The notes: generated by a model from the letters alone, not told the origin. A stretch of 64,000 nt of DNA from Halarcobacter ebronensis (GCF_013201825.1 NZ_CP053836.1:992001-1056000), one strand, 5' to 3'; shown: positions 18,301 to 27,598, counted from the stretch's first letter. Numbers and translations: made by a program.

Positions 18301-18332
18301 TGATATTACAATAGGAAGAGCCTACTTTAAAG
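17296..18332 (+). repeat. tandem duplication unit, copy a (sel1 gene plus 5' end of tle1)
   Basis: The unit repeats with a period of 1162 bp against 18458-19494. Two segments look identical by eye, 17296-17699 with 18458-18861 and 18100-18332 with 19262-19494, with a diverged middle. The 3' edge includes the first 40 bases of tle1 (18293-18332), so the duplicated block carried the immunity gene and the beginning of the effector gene. Confidence 0.85.
18293..18332 (+). pseudogene. remnant of the tle1 5' end (13 codons)
   Basis: Bases 18293-18332 match the first 40 bases of the intact tle1 at 19455-19494, encoding MSNDITIGRAYFK. Here they run in frame into the signal peptide of the second sel1 gene rather than into an effector. 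The match ends exactly where the sel1b leader begins, marking the duplication junction. Confidence 0.85.
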
Positions 18333-18346
18333 TTAAGGATAGCATA

Positions 18347-19462
18347 GTGAAACAAACTCTAAAAATTCTCTTCCTAACACTAAGCGTATTTCTATTTACT
18401 GCTTATGCAGATGAAAAGAATATAGAACTGAAAACAAGTTCTTACAATATAGAAAAGTGTAATAAAGATACTTATACTACACAAGATTTAGACACATATA
18501 ACCAACTAATAAAAGATGGTGAAATCCAAGGCTATAACTGTATAGGTCTTTATTATATGAGGGCAAAAGATTATGATAAAGCAGAAGAGTATTTTAATAA
18601 AGGAAAAGATAAAGGAAGTATTGAATCTTATGCTCAACTTGGTAGCTTATATTCTAGTTTTTTAAATGATAAAGAAAAAGCTATTGAATACTATACGATA
18701 GCTGCAAATAAAGGTCATGGTAAAGCTGCTCATAATCTAGGTGTAATATATGATAAAAGATTTAATTTTAAAGAAGCGATAAAATGGTATGAAAAATCTT
18801 TTGAAAAAGGGGATACTTTCTCTTTGCTTGCAATTGGACATATCTATAGAAAGCAAAAAAAATATGATAAAGCAATAGAAACTTTTGAAGAGGTAGGAAA
18901 ACTTGGAAATTCAAAAGGTTATGATAATTTAGCATTATTTTATATGATTGAAAAAAGTCATCTAGATTTTCAAAAAGCAGAAGTATACTTTTTGAAAGCT
19001 ATTGAGATGGGGAATATTGATTCTGTTTGGGGACTTGGAACTTTGTATGAAGAAGATTTAAAAGATTATGATAATGCAATAAAATGGTATAAAAAAGGTT
19101 TTGAACTAGGAAGTAAGGAGTCTGTAACAAGGTTAGGGCTTATTTATGCAGAAAAGTTTAGAAATTATGAAAATGCAATTAAATGGTATAAAAAAGGTTT
19201 TGAAGAATTAAACTGTATTGAGTGTGCATCTGATATAGGATATACATATCAAATAGATTTAAAAGATTATGAAAATGCAATTAAATGGTATACAAAAGCC
19301 TATTCTTTAGGAAGTGGAAAAGCTGCTAATAATTTAGCTTATATTTATAATTACGTATATAAAGATAAAGATACTGCAATATCTTGGTATAAAAAAGCTG
19401 CAAAGCTTGGATATCAAAAATCAATAAATAAGTTAAAAGAGTTAGGAGTACCTTATGAGTAA
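18347..19462 (+). CDS. exported Sel1-repeat protein, candidate Tle1 immunity (copy b)
   Basis: A 371-aa Sel1-repeat protein, close relative of copy a. The chosen start is GTG at 18347 because AAGGAT lies six bases upstream and translation from there opens directly into a signal peptide (KQTLKILFLTLSVFLFTAYA). The longer in-frame ATG at 18293 would prepend 18 residues from the tle1 remnant and bury the signal peptide. The central repeats (after QKK) differ from copy a, while both ends are almost the same, so the two may recognise different effector variants. The stop overlaps the tle1 start by eight bases. Confidence 0.8.
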   Translation: MKQTLKILFLTLSVFLFTAYADEKNIELKTSSYNIEKCNKDTYTTQDLDTYNQLIKDGEIQGYNCIGLYYMRAKDYDKAEEYFNKGKDKGSIESYAQLGSLYSSFLNDKEKAIEYYTIAANKGHGKAAHNLGVIYDKRFNFKEAIKWYEKSFEKGDTFSLLAIGHIYRKQKKYDKAIETFEEVGKLGNSKGYDNLALFYMIEKSHLDFQKAEVYFLKAIEMGNIDSVWGLGTLYEEDLKDYDNAIKWYKKGFELGSKESVTRLGLIYAEKFRNYENAIKWYKKGFEELNCIECASDIGYTYQIDLKDYENAIKWYTKAYSLGSGKAANNLAYIYNYVYKDKDTAISWYKKAAKLGYQKSINKLKELGVPYE

Positions 19463-19494
19463 TGATATTACAATAGGAAGAGCCTACTTTAAAG
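18458..19494 (+). repeat. tandem duplication unit, copy b
   Basis: Second copy of the 1162-bp period unit. It ends 40 bases inside the functional tle1 gene, at the point where the remnant at 18293-18332 stops matching. Confidence 0.85.
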
Positions 19495-22052
19495 AAAATG
19501 ATGGATTACATCTAAATGAGTATTGTTCCAGAGTGGATGAGGGTGCATTAAAAGAGGATAGAAAAGTTAGAATTGCTTATATGATAATTTCTAATTTAGA
19601 ATCAAAAGATTTAATTGCAGATAAAAAAGATAAAGAAAAAATTTTAAAAAAAGTAAAAGAGAATTATCAAAAATATCTAATAAGAGCAGTAAAACAAGAG
19701 AGTATAAAAGATGGTAAAAGTCTAACTTTTAATCAACTAAAAGATAGAGGTGAACAGGAAGTAGATAAAAAATTAGTTTTTTTATCTACGATATCCCTGT
19801 TTTCAACAAAATCTTATGGCACAGTATTAAAAGCTGATGAATATGCAAATGCCTATAATAAAAAGTTAGAAGAAGATTTAAAAGAGAAAAAAGAGGATAT
19901 TAGTACCACCTCTTTAGTATTTACTTTTGATAGCTCACAAAGATTACTATCATATGAAAAAGATAAACAAGATGGATTAGAAGATGATGAACAAGCTTAT
20001 ATTATAATCTCTATGCCTTATGTTTATAATTTAGTTAAGGGTTCAAATAAACAAGAATTAGAACTTACATATTATGAAGATAGAGTAATAGCTTCTTTTA
20101 TGCCAGAGCTTATAGTAGAGTATGGAGTTTTTTTTGATGGTACAAATAATAATATCTATAATATTGATTTTTATAGAAATTTTAATGAGTTTTTAAAAAA
20201 ACCTGTCAAATATATACAAGATAATAAATCTAATATTGATGAACTTGGTGCAAGGGGAAAACCAGATGATCAACATAAAAAAATTGAAGAATATATTCTT
20301 TCAACTCCTAACCCAAAGATTTCAAATGAGGTAATTATTTTACTTCTTTCTCAAATGGATAAAGCAGAGAAACCTATAAGATATTTTGATGATAAATCCA
20401 ATCTATCTTTAGATGAAAAAGATATTCTAAAAAGTACAAAAGCAAATCATGCAAAAAAGGTTTTTGATTTCTTAGTTGATATAAAAGACTCTTCTAAAAA
20501 AATAGAAGAAAAAGATATTGCTAATTTTGTAAGAGAAAAAATACTTGTAGATGATGATGAAGGAAGTAGTTATGTAAATGGAGAATCAAATATCTCTCGA
20601 CTTTATAAAGTCTATGATGCAGATGATGTAAAAAATAGTATTGATGTGGCTGCAACAACTAGATTTAAACTGTATGAAAGTGGCTCAGGTACTTATAATC
20701 CTTTTGTAGAAAAAGATTATGAAGGAGACTCTGTATGGGGCTTAGGCTTAGCTATTGGAGAGACAGGGATAAAAGCTCATATTATTTATAGTTGTATAAA
20801 AATTATAGAACAGCTTCAAGCAGCTTCAATAAAACGGATAGATGAACTAGTTTTTGATGTATTTGGTTTTAGTAGAGGAGCTGCTACAGCAAGACATTTT
20901 GTATGCTCTATTTTAAAAGAGGCTGATATTATCAAACCTTCAAGAAGAGAGTACACAATCTCTATGAAAGGAGATAAAGATATTTTTTATCCTTTTTTTG
21001 GGGAGAATGGTTATGTAAATATTGCTGAAAAACTTTTTTTTAATCCATTTAGAACTGATGTAAAAGAGGGACAATTAGGTAAAAAAAGAGTTTCAAATCC
21101 ATATTATAAAAAAGAGAAAATAAGAATTGATTCTATCTCTTTTAGGTTTGTTGGATTATACGATACAGTTTCACACTATGGCTTAACTCAAGATGATGAT
21201 TCTAAAGATTTAAATTTAGACTTTTATAAAGATGGAAATGATAAAAAAGTAGGGCAGGTTGTTCATCTAATGGCAGATGATGAATATAGATTTAATTTTG
21301 ATGCTTATTCTATTTTCCCTACTATAAATAAAAGTTTTAGGAAACAGGATAAAAAGTTATGCAAAGGTGGTTACAAATTTGAAGAGTACTATATTCCAGG
21401 AGCCCATGCAGATATTGGAGGTGGGTACAATATCTCAAATGAAACTATTTTTATAGCTAAACAGTTATCAAAAAGTTCAGAAATTCCTACTGAATTAAAA
21501 AGTAAAATAATAGCTTGGAATAAAAAATATAGTTGGTTAAATTCTGATAATTTTACTATATCAACAATAAATAGAAAAAAAGATTTTGAAAATTTAGAAA
21601 AAGATGGTTTCTATTATATTTCAAGATTCTTACCAAATAGTTCACAATATATTATATATGTTTATATGCATAAAGCAAAAGTTTCAAATAAATATGAGTA
21701 TGTGGCTTTAAGGCTAATGCACAATCGTGCTATCTATCAAGATGTAACTGAAAAGTTAGTGGACAAAAAAGATATTAACCCTTTTGAAAGAGTCCCTTTA
21801 GGAGATCTATCTTCATATAGATTTTCTGATAGTGATACTCTAATAGAGGCATCCACGGCTTTAGAAGAGAATAAGGAGCTAAAAATCTATAAAAAAGATC
21901 TATATCAAAAATTAAAAGATGATTATCTTCATCACTCTTCAAAAAATGATAGTTTTGTAAATAGAGCTTCAAATGAAGAGAAAGAAAATAGTGATTTTTA
22001 TGGCAGAAGAGTAATTTATACTGCATCTGGTTCAAAGTTTACAAGGGTTTAG
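19455..22052 (+). CDS. tle1: T6SS phospholipase effector, Tle1 type (DUF2235)
   Basis: An 865-aa protein. The DUF2235 hydrolase starts at YGVFFDGTNNN (about residue 222), has the nucleophile elbow VFGFSRGAA with Ser473, the VGLYDTVSHYG block (570-575) and GAHADIGGGY with Asp653. These are hallmarks of Tle1 phospholipases, which cleave phospholipids of target-cell membranes. The first ~215 residues, starting MSNDITIGRAYFK, are an N-terminal extension of unknown role, possibly for loading on VgrG. It overlaps the Sel1 gene by eight bases and is followed ten bases later by vgrG2. No adaptor or PAAR gene is next to it. Confidence 0.88.
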   Translation: MSNDITIGRAYFKENDGLHLNEYCSRVDEGALKEDRKVRIAYMIISNLESKDLIADKKDKEKILKKVKENYQKYLIRAVKQESIKDGKSLTFNQLKDRGEQEVDKKLVFLSTISLFSTKSYGTVLKADEYANAYNKKLEEDLKEKKEDISTTSLVFTFDSSQRLLSYEKDKQDGLEDDEQAYIIISMPYVYNLVKGSNKQELELTYYEDRVIASFMPELIVEYGVFFDGTNNNIYNIDFYRNFNEFLKKPVKYIQDNKSNIDELGARGKPDDQHKKIEEYILSTPNPKISNEVIILLLSQMDKAEKPIRYFDDKSNLSLDEKDILKSTKANHAKKVFDFLVDIKDSSKKIEEKDIANFVREKILVDDDEGSSYVNGESNISRLYKVYDADDVKNSIDVAATTRFKLYESGSGTYNPFVEKDYEGDSVWGLGLAIGETGIKAHIIYSCIKIIEQLQAASIKRIDELVFDVFGFSRGAATARHFVCSILKEADIIKPSRREYTISMKGDKDIFYPFFGENGYVNIAEKLFFNPFRTDVKEGQLGKKRVSNPYYKKEKIRIDSISFRFVGLYDTVSHYGLTQDDDSKDLNLDFYKDGNDKKVGQVVHLMADDEYRFNFDAYSIFPTINKSFRKQDKKLCKGGYKFEEYYIPGAHADIGGGYNISNETIFIAKQLSKSSEIPTELKSKIIAWNKKYSWLNSDNFTISTINRKKDFENLEKDGFYYISRFLPNSSQYIIYVYMHKAKVSNKYEYVALRLMHNRAIYQDVTEKLVDKKDINPFERVPLGDLSSYRFSDSDTLIEASTALEENKELKIYKKDLYQKLKDDYLHHSSKNDSFVNRASNEEKENSDFYGRRVIYTASGSKFTRV

Positions 22053-22060
22053 GGAAATAT

Positions 22061-23893
22061 TATGTCAGAGAAACTAAAAGAGAGAGAAGAGAGAATAGAA
22101 GAGAGCATAGCATTAAAAGAGTTAAGAAGAGAAGTAAGACAAGATATAAGCTGTAGATTAAATCTGCTAAATTATAAGAATAATGATACAGTAGGTGTGT
22201 ATGATGGTAATTATAGTGTCTATAAATTAAAAGGGAATAGTAGTGTAAATAATCCATATATGTTTAACCTAGTGTTTGTAAGTGATGAATTTATAAATGT
22301 AGAAGATATAGTAGATACAGATGTAGAACTAAAACTAACAGATGAAGTAAATCCTTTAATAAAAAAAACAATCTATGGGAAAGTCTTTAAAGCTAAAGAA
22401 GATAGTGTAGTATCAAGGAAATACCTCTACGAAATACAAATAGTAAGCCCCCTTTATTATCTAGGATTAAATAATAGATATGAGATATTTCATGAGAAAA
22501 AAGTAAGTGATATAATAAGTGAAATCATAAATAGATATGCACAAATATTAAATCTAAAAATAGATGTAAAATTAGATTTGATAAAAGCACCAATAAGAGA
22601 GTATGTAACCCAATATAACCAAAGTGATTTAAAATTTATACAAATGCTTTGTGAAGAGGAGGGATATAGCTTAATAATAGATTACTCTTCAAATAACCCA
22701 TATACAATAACTATCTGTGAATTAAATGAACATGCAACAGTAAAAACCTATTCTTCAACTTGTAGCTTTAATCATAGTAAAAAATTTGTAGCTTCTTATA
22801 GAATAGAAGATTTCTATGATAAAGATAAACCCTCTTTAGAATATAAAATATCAAATGGCTCAACAATGAGCTCTAGTGTAGAAGATAATGAAAGCACAAG
22901 ACAATTAAGAGTAGATATAAAAAAACAGAACCTAAGAGATAAACTAAACTTGTTAGATGAATCACTCTTTAAAGATCTTACAAGATACAATAAAATAGAG
23001 TCTCAAAGAGAATATGTAAAATCAAATGAGATAGATGGAACTTCCCAAGAGCTTAATATACAAGATTCTTTGTGTATAGCCCTAGAAGATGAGAAAGCAA
23101 ATAAAAAGATAGACTCAATAATATTAGAAGTAAAATATGAAGGGTTTTTTCCAAATGCCTTGGATGAATATAAACAGAGTATAAATGATATAGTAAAACA
23201 TCAACTTCAATATGAGATAAGCTTTAAAGCAATACCAAAAGATATAATATATAAACCACCATATACAATAACTAAACCAAGAATTCCAGGAATTCTAACA
23301 GCAAGAGTGTCAAATGGAGAATCAAATACAAAAGATTTCGTAAATACAATAGATGTAGATGAACAAGGAAGAATAAAAGTACTGTTCCACTTTGAGACAA
23401 ATCAAACCTCTTCTTGTTACCTAAGATTGTCAAACTTTTACTCAGGAACAAACTTTGGATCTCAGTTTTTGCCAAGGGTAAACTCAGAAGTGATAGTAAG
23501 TTTTATAAATGGAGACCCAGATCTGCCAATCATAATAGGAACCTTGCATAATGGAGAGAATAAAAATCCCTATAATCTGCCAAAAGAGAAAACAAAGAGC
23601 TTTATAAAGACATATTCTATTCCACAATATGAAGATAAAGAAGGATATAACGAAATAGCCTTTGAAGATAAAAGGGGAGATGAGAATCTATCTTTACGAG
23701 CACAAAAGGATATGAATACCTTAGTATTAAATGATGAATTCAAACATATACAGAATAACTCTAAGACTATTATTGATAATGATAAAGAGGAGACAGTAGA
23801 AGCTAATTCTACATTAACAGTAAATAAAGATTATACCCAGAATATAAAAGAGAATCAGATAAATACAGTAGAGAAAGAGAAGATTACAACTGT
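22061..23893 (+). repeat. 1.83-kb direct repeat, copy 2 (vgrG core)
   Basis: Partner of 14270-16102. Two long identical direct repeats 7.8 kb apart could recombine and delete vgrG1's tail, both sel1 genes and tle1, or create hybrid VgrGs. Confidence 0.9.
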
Positions 23894-24575
23894 AAAAGAG
23901 GATTATGAGATATTTGCAAATAAAGACTTAAATACAATAGTAAAAAGAGATAAAAAAACATATATAGAAGAAAACTTATCTTTATCAATACGAAATATAC
24001 TTTTAAAATATATTGAAAAAGATGTAAGTGATAAATACCTAGAAAACCTTTTTATCCAAGTAGCAAATGAGATGGGAGTAGATATAAGTAATAGTTTTCA
24101 TCTAGATACTACAAATGCCCTTTTTGAAGGGATAAATGAGATAACCCTAGAAGCTAGTTCAGGAATAAGTTTAAGATGTGGAGGAAATGTAGCTACTGTG
24201 GATAGTTCAGGGATATTTTTTCATACTTCAAATTATGTTAAGAATTCTCCTAATAATGGTGTTGAAGGTGCAGAGGTAGTGGTTGAAGGTGATATTATCA
24301 ATCCAAGGATTACAAATCACTATTCAACTGCTATTTCAAAACAGCTTGAGCAAATACTGTATATGCAAGCAGATACAACTCTCAAAAATGGTAGAAGTGT
24401 AAAAGTAACTATTCAAGGTCTTGATAAAAATGATGAAGTGATAGCTCAAGAAACTAAAACAACCACAGTCAATAAAAATAAAATAATTCAAGAGTTTGAT
24501 ACAAAACAATTAAAAAAAGCTCATAATCTTGAAGAGGATGATATAGTAAAATATACAGGAGAATTCAGTGTCTAA
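22062..24575 (+). CDS. vgrG: T6SS spike protein VgrG, copy 2, with short C-terminal extension
   Basis: An 837-aa VgrG identical to copy 1 through residue ~610, then diverging in the needle repeats (from KEDYEIF) and entirely different after GGNVATVDSSGIFF. Its tail is a ~105-residue region (about 735-837) ending KYTGEFSV. The tail overlaps by eight bases with the GTG start of the hydrolase effector, so spike and cargo are translationally coupled, implying that this C-terminus carries that effector. The start ATG has GGGAAATATT upstream. Confidence 0.93.
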   Translation: MSEKLKEREERIEESIALKELRREVRQDISCRLNLLNYKNNDTVGVYDGNYSVYKLKGNSSVNNPYMFNLVFVSDEFINVEDIVDTDVELKLTDEVNPLIKKTIYGKVFKAKEDSVVSRKYLYEIQIVSPLYYLGLNNRYEIFHEKKVSDIISEIINRYAQILNLKIDVKLDLIKAPIREYVTQYNQSDLKFIQMLCEEEGYSLIIDYSSNNPYTITICELNEHATVKTYSSTCSFNHSKKFVASYRIEDFYDKDKPSLEYKISNGSTMSSSVEDNESTRQLRVDIKKQNLRDKLNLLDESLFKDLTRYNKIESQREYVKSNEIDGTSQELNIQDSLCIALEDEKANKKIDSIILEVKYEGFFPNALDEYKQSINDIVKHQLQYEISFKAIPKDIIYKPPYTITKPRIPGILTARVSNGESNTKDFVNTIDVDEQGRIKVLFHFETNQTSSCYLRLSNFYSGTNFGSQFLPRVNSEVIVSFINGDPDLPIIIGTLHNGENKNPYNLPKEKTKSFIKTYSIPQYEDKEGYNEIAFEDKRGDENLSLRAQKDMNTLVLNDEFKHIQNNSKTIIDNDKEETVEANSTLTVNKDYTQNIKENQINTVEKEKITTVKEDYEIFANKDLNTIVKRDKKTYIEENLSLSIRNILLKYIEKDVSDKYLENLFIQVANEMGVDISNSFHLDTTNALFEGINEITLEASSGISLRCGGNVATVDSSGIFFHTSNYVKNSPNNGVEGAEVVVEGDIINPRITNHYSTAISKQLEQILYMQADTTLKNGRSVKVTIQGLDKNDEVIAQETKTTTVNKNKIIQEFDTKQLKKAHNLEEDDIVKYTGEFSV

Positions 24576-26496
24576 ACCTATAGAAATCAAAGTATTACAT
24601 GATGTTGTTGTACCAAAAGTAATAAATATTTTTATACTCGTACCTGGGACTACTGATCCAGTAAATAGCTTTGTAAATATCCAACATGATCCAAAAAAGA
24701 AAAATAGATTGGGTTTCGATGAAACTACGCATAGAGCAAATAGTTATGATTCTAAATCTCAATATTGGGATGATAAATTTTATCAAGATATGAAAGATTT
24801 AGAAAAAGCAGATAAAAATATCATAGTCTTTGATAAATTTGGCTGGAGTGGAGATAACTGTGTAAGTAATCGTGAGATTGCAGGAAAATATCTTGTTAGA
24901 CGATTATGTATGAAAGATAAATACAATCCACAAGGCTACTATGAAGGATTAGATGATGAAGTGGTGTATTTTCATCTAATAGGACATTCTCATGGAGGAA
25001 ATGTAATAAATGAGATGACCAAAGAGATGCATAGCTTACCTCAATGGCCACAAAAATGGAAAGTAAAATCTATCATATACCTTTCAACTCCTTTTTTTAA
25101 AAAACTGCATCAAGTAAAGGTGACTGAAAAAATATTTCATAAAGAGGCAAGCGTATTACATGTGTATAATGACTATGATCTTACTCAAAACTTTTTAGCT
25201 GATTTTTCACTCTTTGATTTATCACTTATTCAAAAAGTTTTAGAAGAAAAAAGAGTTCTATCAATTAGAGGTCTAACTCCTACTAATGAAGCAGACAAAA
25301 AAGGAGAGCTTATCCAAGAGGGTCTAATTGAACAAGCAAAAAAAGCTCTTGAATCAATACCCACTGATAAATTTTCTGATTTGTGGTTAAATCACCAAGA
25401 GGGAGAGTGGCTTTATTCGAGAACAATACGTTTTTTGGAATCTGTTGAAAGTGTATTTACTGGGGAGGAAGAGGAATCAAAAAATTCAAAAAACAAAACT
25501 GATAAAGGTATCTTTGAAGCCCTAAAAGAACTCAATAATGAAATAGAATACAATGTATCAGACTTTTTAAAAGAAACCATTCCAAAAGGGCTACTCAAAA
25601 CCAAAAGACAAATCCTAAAAGATGATGTGTATCAAGAACTATTGAGTGCTTTAGAAGAGATTTTAGAAGGGATTAGAGCTTTAAAAGCAAAGTTTGAAGA
25701 TACGAAAAGAAAAGTGGAAGAAGGGAAAACTAATTATAATAGATGGGGATTTATCCAAGATTTAAACGGCTCAAAACAGCTAATTGAAACCCTTACAGCA
25801 TTTTTAGATATAGATGAAGATTCACTCGTATCTAGTCGTTCTAATTCTTTATGGAATATTTTATTTAAAATCTTAGATCATAATATTGACCAGTTTGATA
25901 ATACCTATGTAGATCCAATAGTACAGTTTCAAGGGACGTTTTTACAAGATAGACTAGAAGTCTTGGATGTCACCAAAGAAGATGAATACGACAAACGCAC
26001 AGCCCAAACAGAACCAGAGGGAAAAATCACTCAAGCAATCATACTCTCAAACACTACACCACTATATGGTATGCAACAGCAAATGCAAGATATAATGAAT
26101 CCTGCAATTTTTTCAAAAAGATACTATACTCTTTTGGATAAAATAAAAGAGCTAGAAACCAACTATGAAGGTAATCCAGATCAAACTAATCTGATGAAAA
26201 TACTCTTTACGCTTATAGCACATAGTCCTGTACATACTCTTATTGATAAGTGGGCAAATACTGGAATTTGGATAGCTGAAGTGATGATGAACAATGAAGT
26301 AGAACAAAGCTTGGATAGATTTAAACAAACTATGAATAAACTAAAAAGAGTTTTTAATAAAAATTTTGTAGGAAATCTAGAAGCTTTTAATATGGGACAA
26401 CTCATTTATTTCTTGCAAGAATCCCACTCTACAAGCAGACGTTGGCTACACTTCGAAGTAGAAGAGTTTATAAAAAAAGTTATGGAGCATAAATGA
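24568..26496 (+). CDS. T6SS alpha/beta-hydrolase (lipase-like) effector
   Basis: A 642-aa protein starting at GTG inside the end of vgrG2. The N-terminal half is an alpha/beta-hydrolase: strand FILVPGTTD (about 22-30), then VVYFHLIGHSHGGNV with the nucleophile elbow GHSHG and Ser141. A helical, partly coiled C-terminal half (about 300-642) follows, ending in LQESHSTSRRWLHFEVEEF. It was not assigned to Tle1-Tle4 with confidence; a lipase acting on membrane lipids is the inference from GxSxG and context. The last 78 bases are repeated three more times downstream. The stop overlaps the next gene start as ATGA. Confidence 0.8.
   Translation: MSKPIEIKVLHDVVVPKVINIFILVPGTTDPVNSFVNIQHDPKKKNRLGFDETTHRANSYDSKSQYWDDKFYQDMKDLEKADKNIIVFDKFGWSGDNCVSNREIAGKYLVRRLCMKDKYNPQGYYEGLDDEVVYFHLIGHSHGGNVINEMTKEMHSLPQWPQKWKVKSIIYLSTPFFKKLHQVKVTEKIFHKEASVLHVYNDYDLTQNFLADFSLFDLSLIQKVLEEKRVLSIRGLTPTNEADKKGELIQEGLIEQAKKALESIPTDKFSDLWLNHQEGEWLYSRTIRFLESVESVFTGEEEESKNSKNKTDKGIFEALKELNNEIEYNVSDFLKETIPKGLLKTKRQILKDDVYQELLSALEEILEGIRALKAKFEDTKRKVEEGKTNYNRWGFIQDLNGSKQLIETLTAFLDIDEDSLVSSRSNSLWNILFKILDHNIDQFDNTYVDPIVQFQGTFLQDRLEVLDVTKEDEYDKRTAQTEPEGKITQAIILSNTTPLYGMQQQMQDIMNPAIFSKRYYTLLDKIKELETNYEGNPDQTNLMKILFTLIAHSPVHTLIDKWANTGIWIAEVMMNNEVEQSLDRFKQTMNKLKRVFNKNFVGNLEAFNMGQLIYFLQESHSTSRRWLHFEVEEFIKKVMEHK
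26419..26496 (+). repeat. 78-bp effector-tail repeat, copy 1 (inside the intact effector)
   Basis: Last 25 codons and stop of the hydrolase effector, starting GAATCCCACTCTACAAGC and encoding ESHSTSRRWLHFE and onward. Copies 2-4 are at 27521-27598, 28626-28703 and 29271-29348; all end in a TGA that overlaps the ATG of the next gene. Confidence 0.9.
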
Positions 26497-27521
26497 GAAA
26501 GATACTTTTAATATTGCTTTTAAATATCTCATTTATTTTTAGTAATGATAGCTTTATAGATATATGTAAAAATCCAACACCTGAACAAAAAATGACTATC
26601 AATGCGATGGTAAATGCATATAATGAATTTAAGGAAGAAAAATTTAAGATTAATATAAATAACCCTGAAATATGTGAAGAATTATATGATAAATATAATA
26701 ATGGCTTTAAAGCTATAGTGGGTCAGGGTATGAGCGACATTACATTTTTAAAATATTTCGATTGGCTTACTCATTTAAATCTAAGAGATAATAACATCAC
26801 CGACATCACCCCCCTAAAATACCTCACCAAACTCACTAAATTAAATTTAAGTTCAAATAAGGTTTCAAAAGGGGTTGAAAGCTTAGAAAATTTACCTTTA
26901 AAAGAGTTGAGTATTGATATTAATGATAATATTGATTTAAAATATATAGGAAGGATTAAAACTTTAGAAAATTTATCTTTATTTTATGGGAAAAATGCCC
27001 ATGCTTTAAATAAGCTAACAAATTTAAAAAAATTAACGTTATTATCTGTAAAAATGAGTAGTTTATGCGATATAAAAGATTTACAATCTTTAGAGCAATT
27101 AACATTATTTGAGAATAATCTAAAATCATTAGAATGCATTGACCAATTTCCAAATTTAAAAAAACTTAGAATTGAAAGAAGTCTAATTACAGATTTAACT
27201 CCTTTAGTCAATGCAAATAGTATAGAAGAATTTCATTTTTATGAAATGCCTGTTGAAGATATAAGTCCATTAGCTAAGATGAAAAATCTACGCTCAATAT
27301 TGTTTAGTAAAACAAAAATCAAATACCTAAGCCCTCTAAAAGAATCCAAATCAATTCAATTTGCTGAAGATACGAGAGAAAAATTCATTGAAGAGTATTT
27401 TAATCGTTCCCTTGCAGGATGCTCTCCAAAAAGTATGAAAGAAGTGCGTGAAGGAAAATCATGTTTTGAAGCAGATGGAAAAACACTCAAACCTTTTTGG
27501 AAAAGATGGTTAGGGATATAG
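26493..27521 (+). CDS. exported LRR protein, candidate immunity (LRR1)
   Basis: A 342-aa protein with a signal peptide (KILLILLLNISFIFS) and a run of leucine-rich repeats such as LTHLNLRDNNITDITPLKYL. It ends in a conserved Cys-containing cap, GCSPKSMKEVREGKSCF, then KPFWKRWLG. ATGA overlap with the upstream lipase effector and periplasmic export suggest an immunity protein for that effector. The first ~120 residues are nearly the same as LRR2 and the middle is different, as expected if the middle decides specificity. No direct evidence of function. Confidence 0.75.
   Translation: MRKILLILLLNISFIFSNDSFIDICKNPTPEQKMTINAMVNAYNEFKEEKFKININNPEICEELYDKYNNGFKAIVGQGMSDITFLKYFDWLTHLNLRDNNITDITPLKYLTKLTKLNLSSNKVSKGVESLENLPLKELSIDINDNIDLKYIGRIKTLENLSLFYGKNAHALNKLTNLKKLTLLSVKMSSLCDIKDLQSLEQLTLFENNLKSLECIDQFPNLKKLRIERSLITDLTPLVNANSIEEFHFYEMPVEDISPLAKMKNLRSILFSKTKIKYLSPLKESKSIQFAEDTREKFIEEYFNRSLAGCSPKSMKEVREGKSCFEADGKTLKPFWKRWLGI
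26536..26803 (+). repeat. 268-bp direct repeat shared by LRR1 and LRR2
   Basis: By eye identical to 27638-27905 (offset 1102). It covers the signal-peptide end, the N-terminal cap and the first repeats, ending after AACATCACCGA. Beyond it the two genes diverge and then converge again at their 3' ends. Confidence 0.85.
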
Positions 27522-27598
27522 AATCCCATTCTACGAGTAGACGTTGGCTACACTTTGAAGGAGAAGAATTTATAAAAAAGGTGATGGAACATAAATGA
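27521..27598 (+). pseudogene. orphan effector C-terminal tail (copy 2)
   Basis: Codes for ESHSTSRRWLHFEGEEF and on to MEHK then stop, one of the near-exact copies of the effector tail, but with no effector body before it; it begins at the last base of the LRR1 stop codon. Its TGA overlaps the ATG of LRR2. It may be kept because it holds the ribosome-binding and coupling signals of the next gene. Confidence 0.85.
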
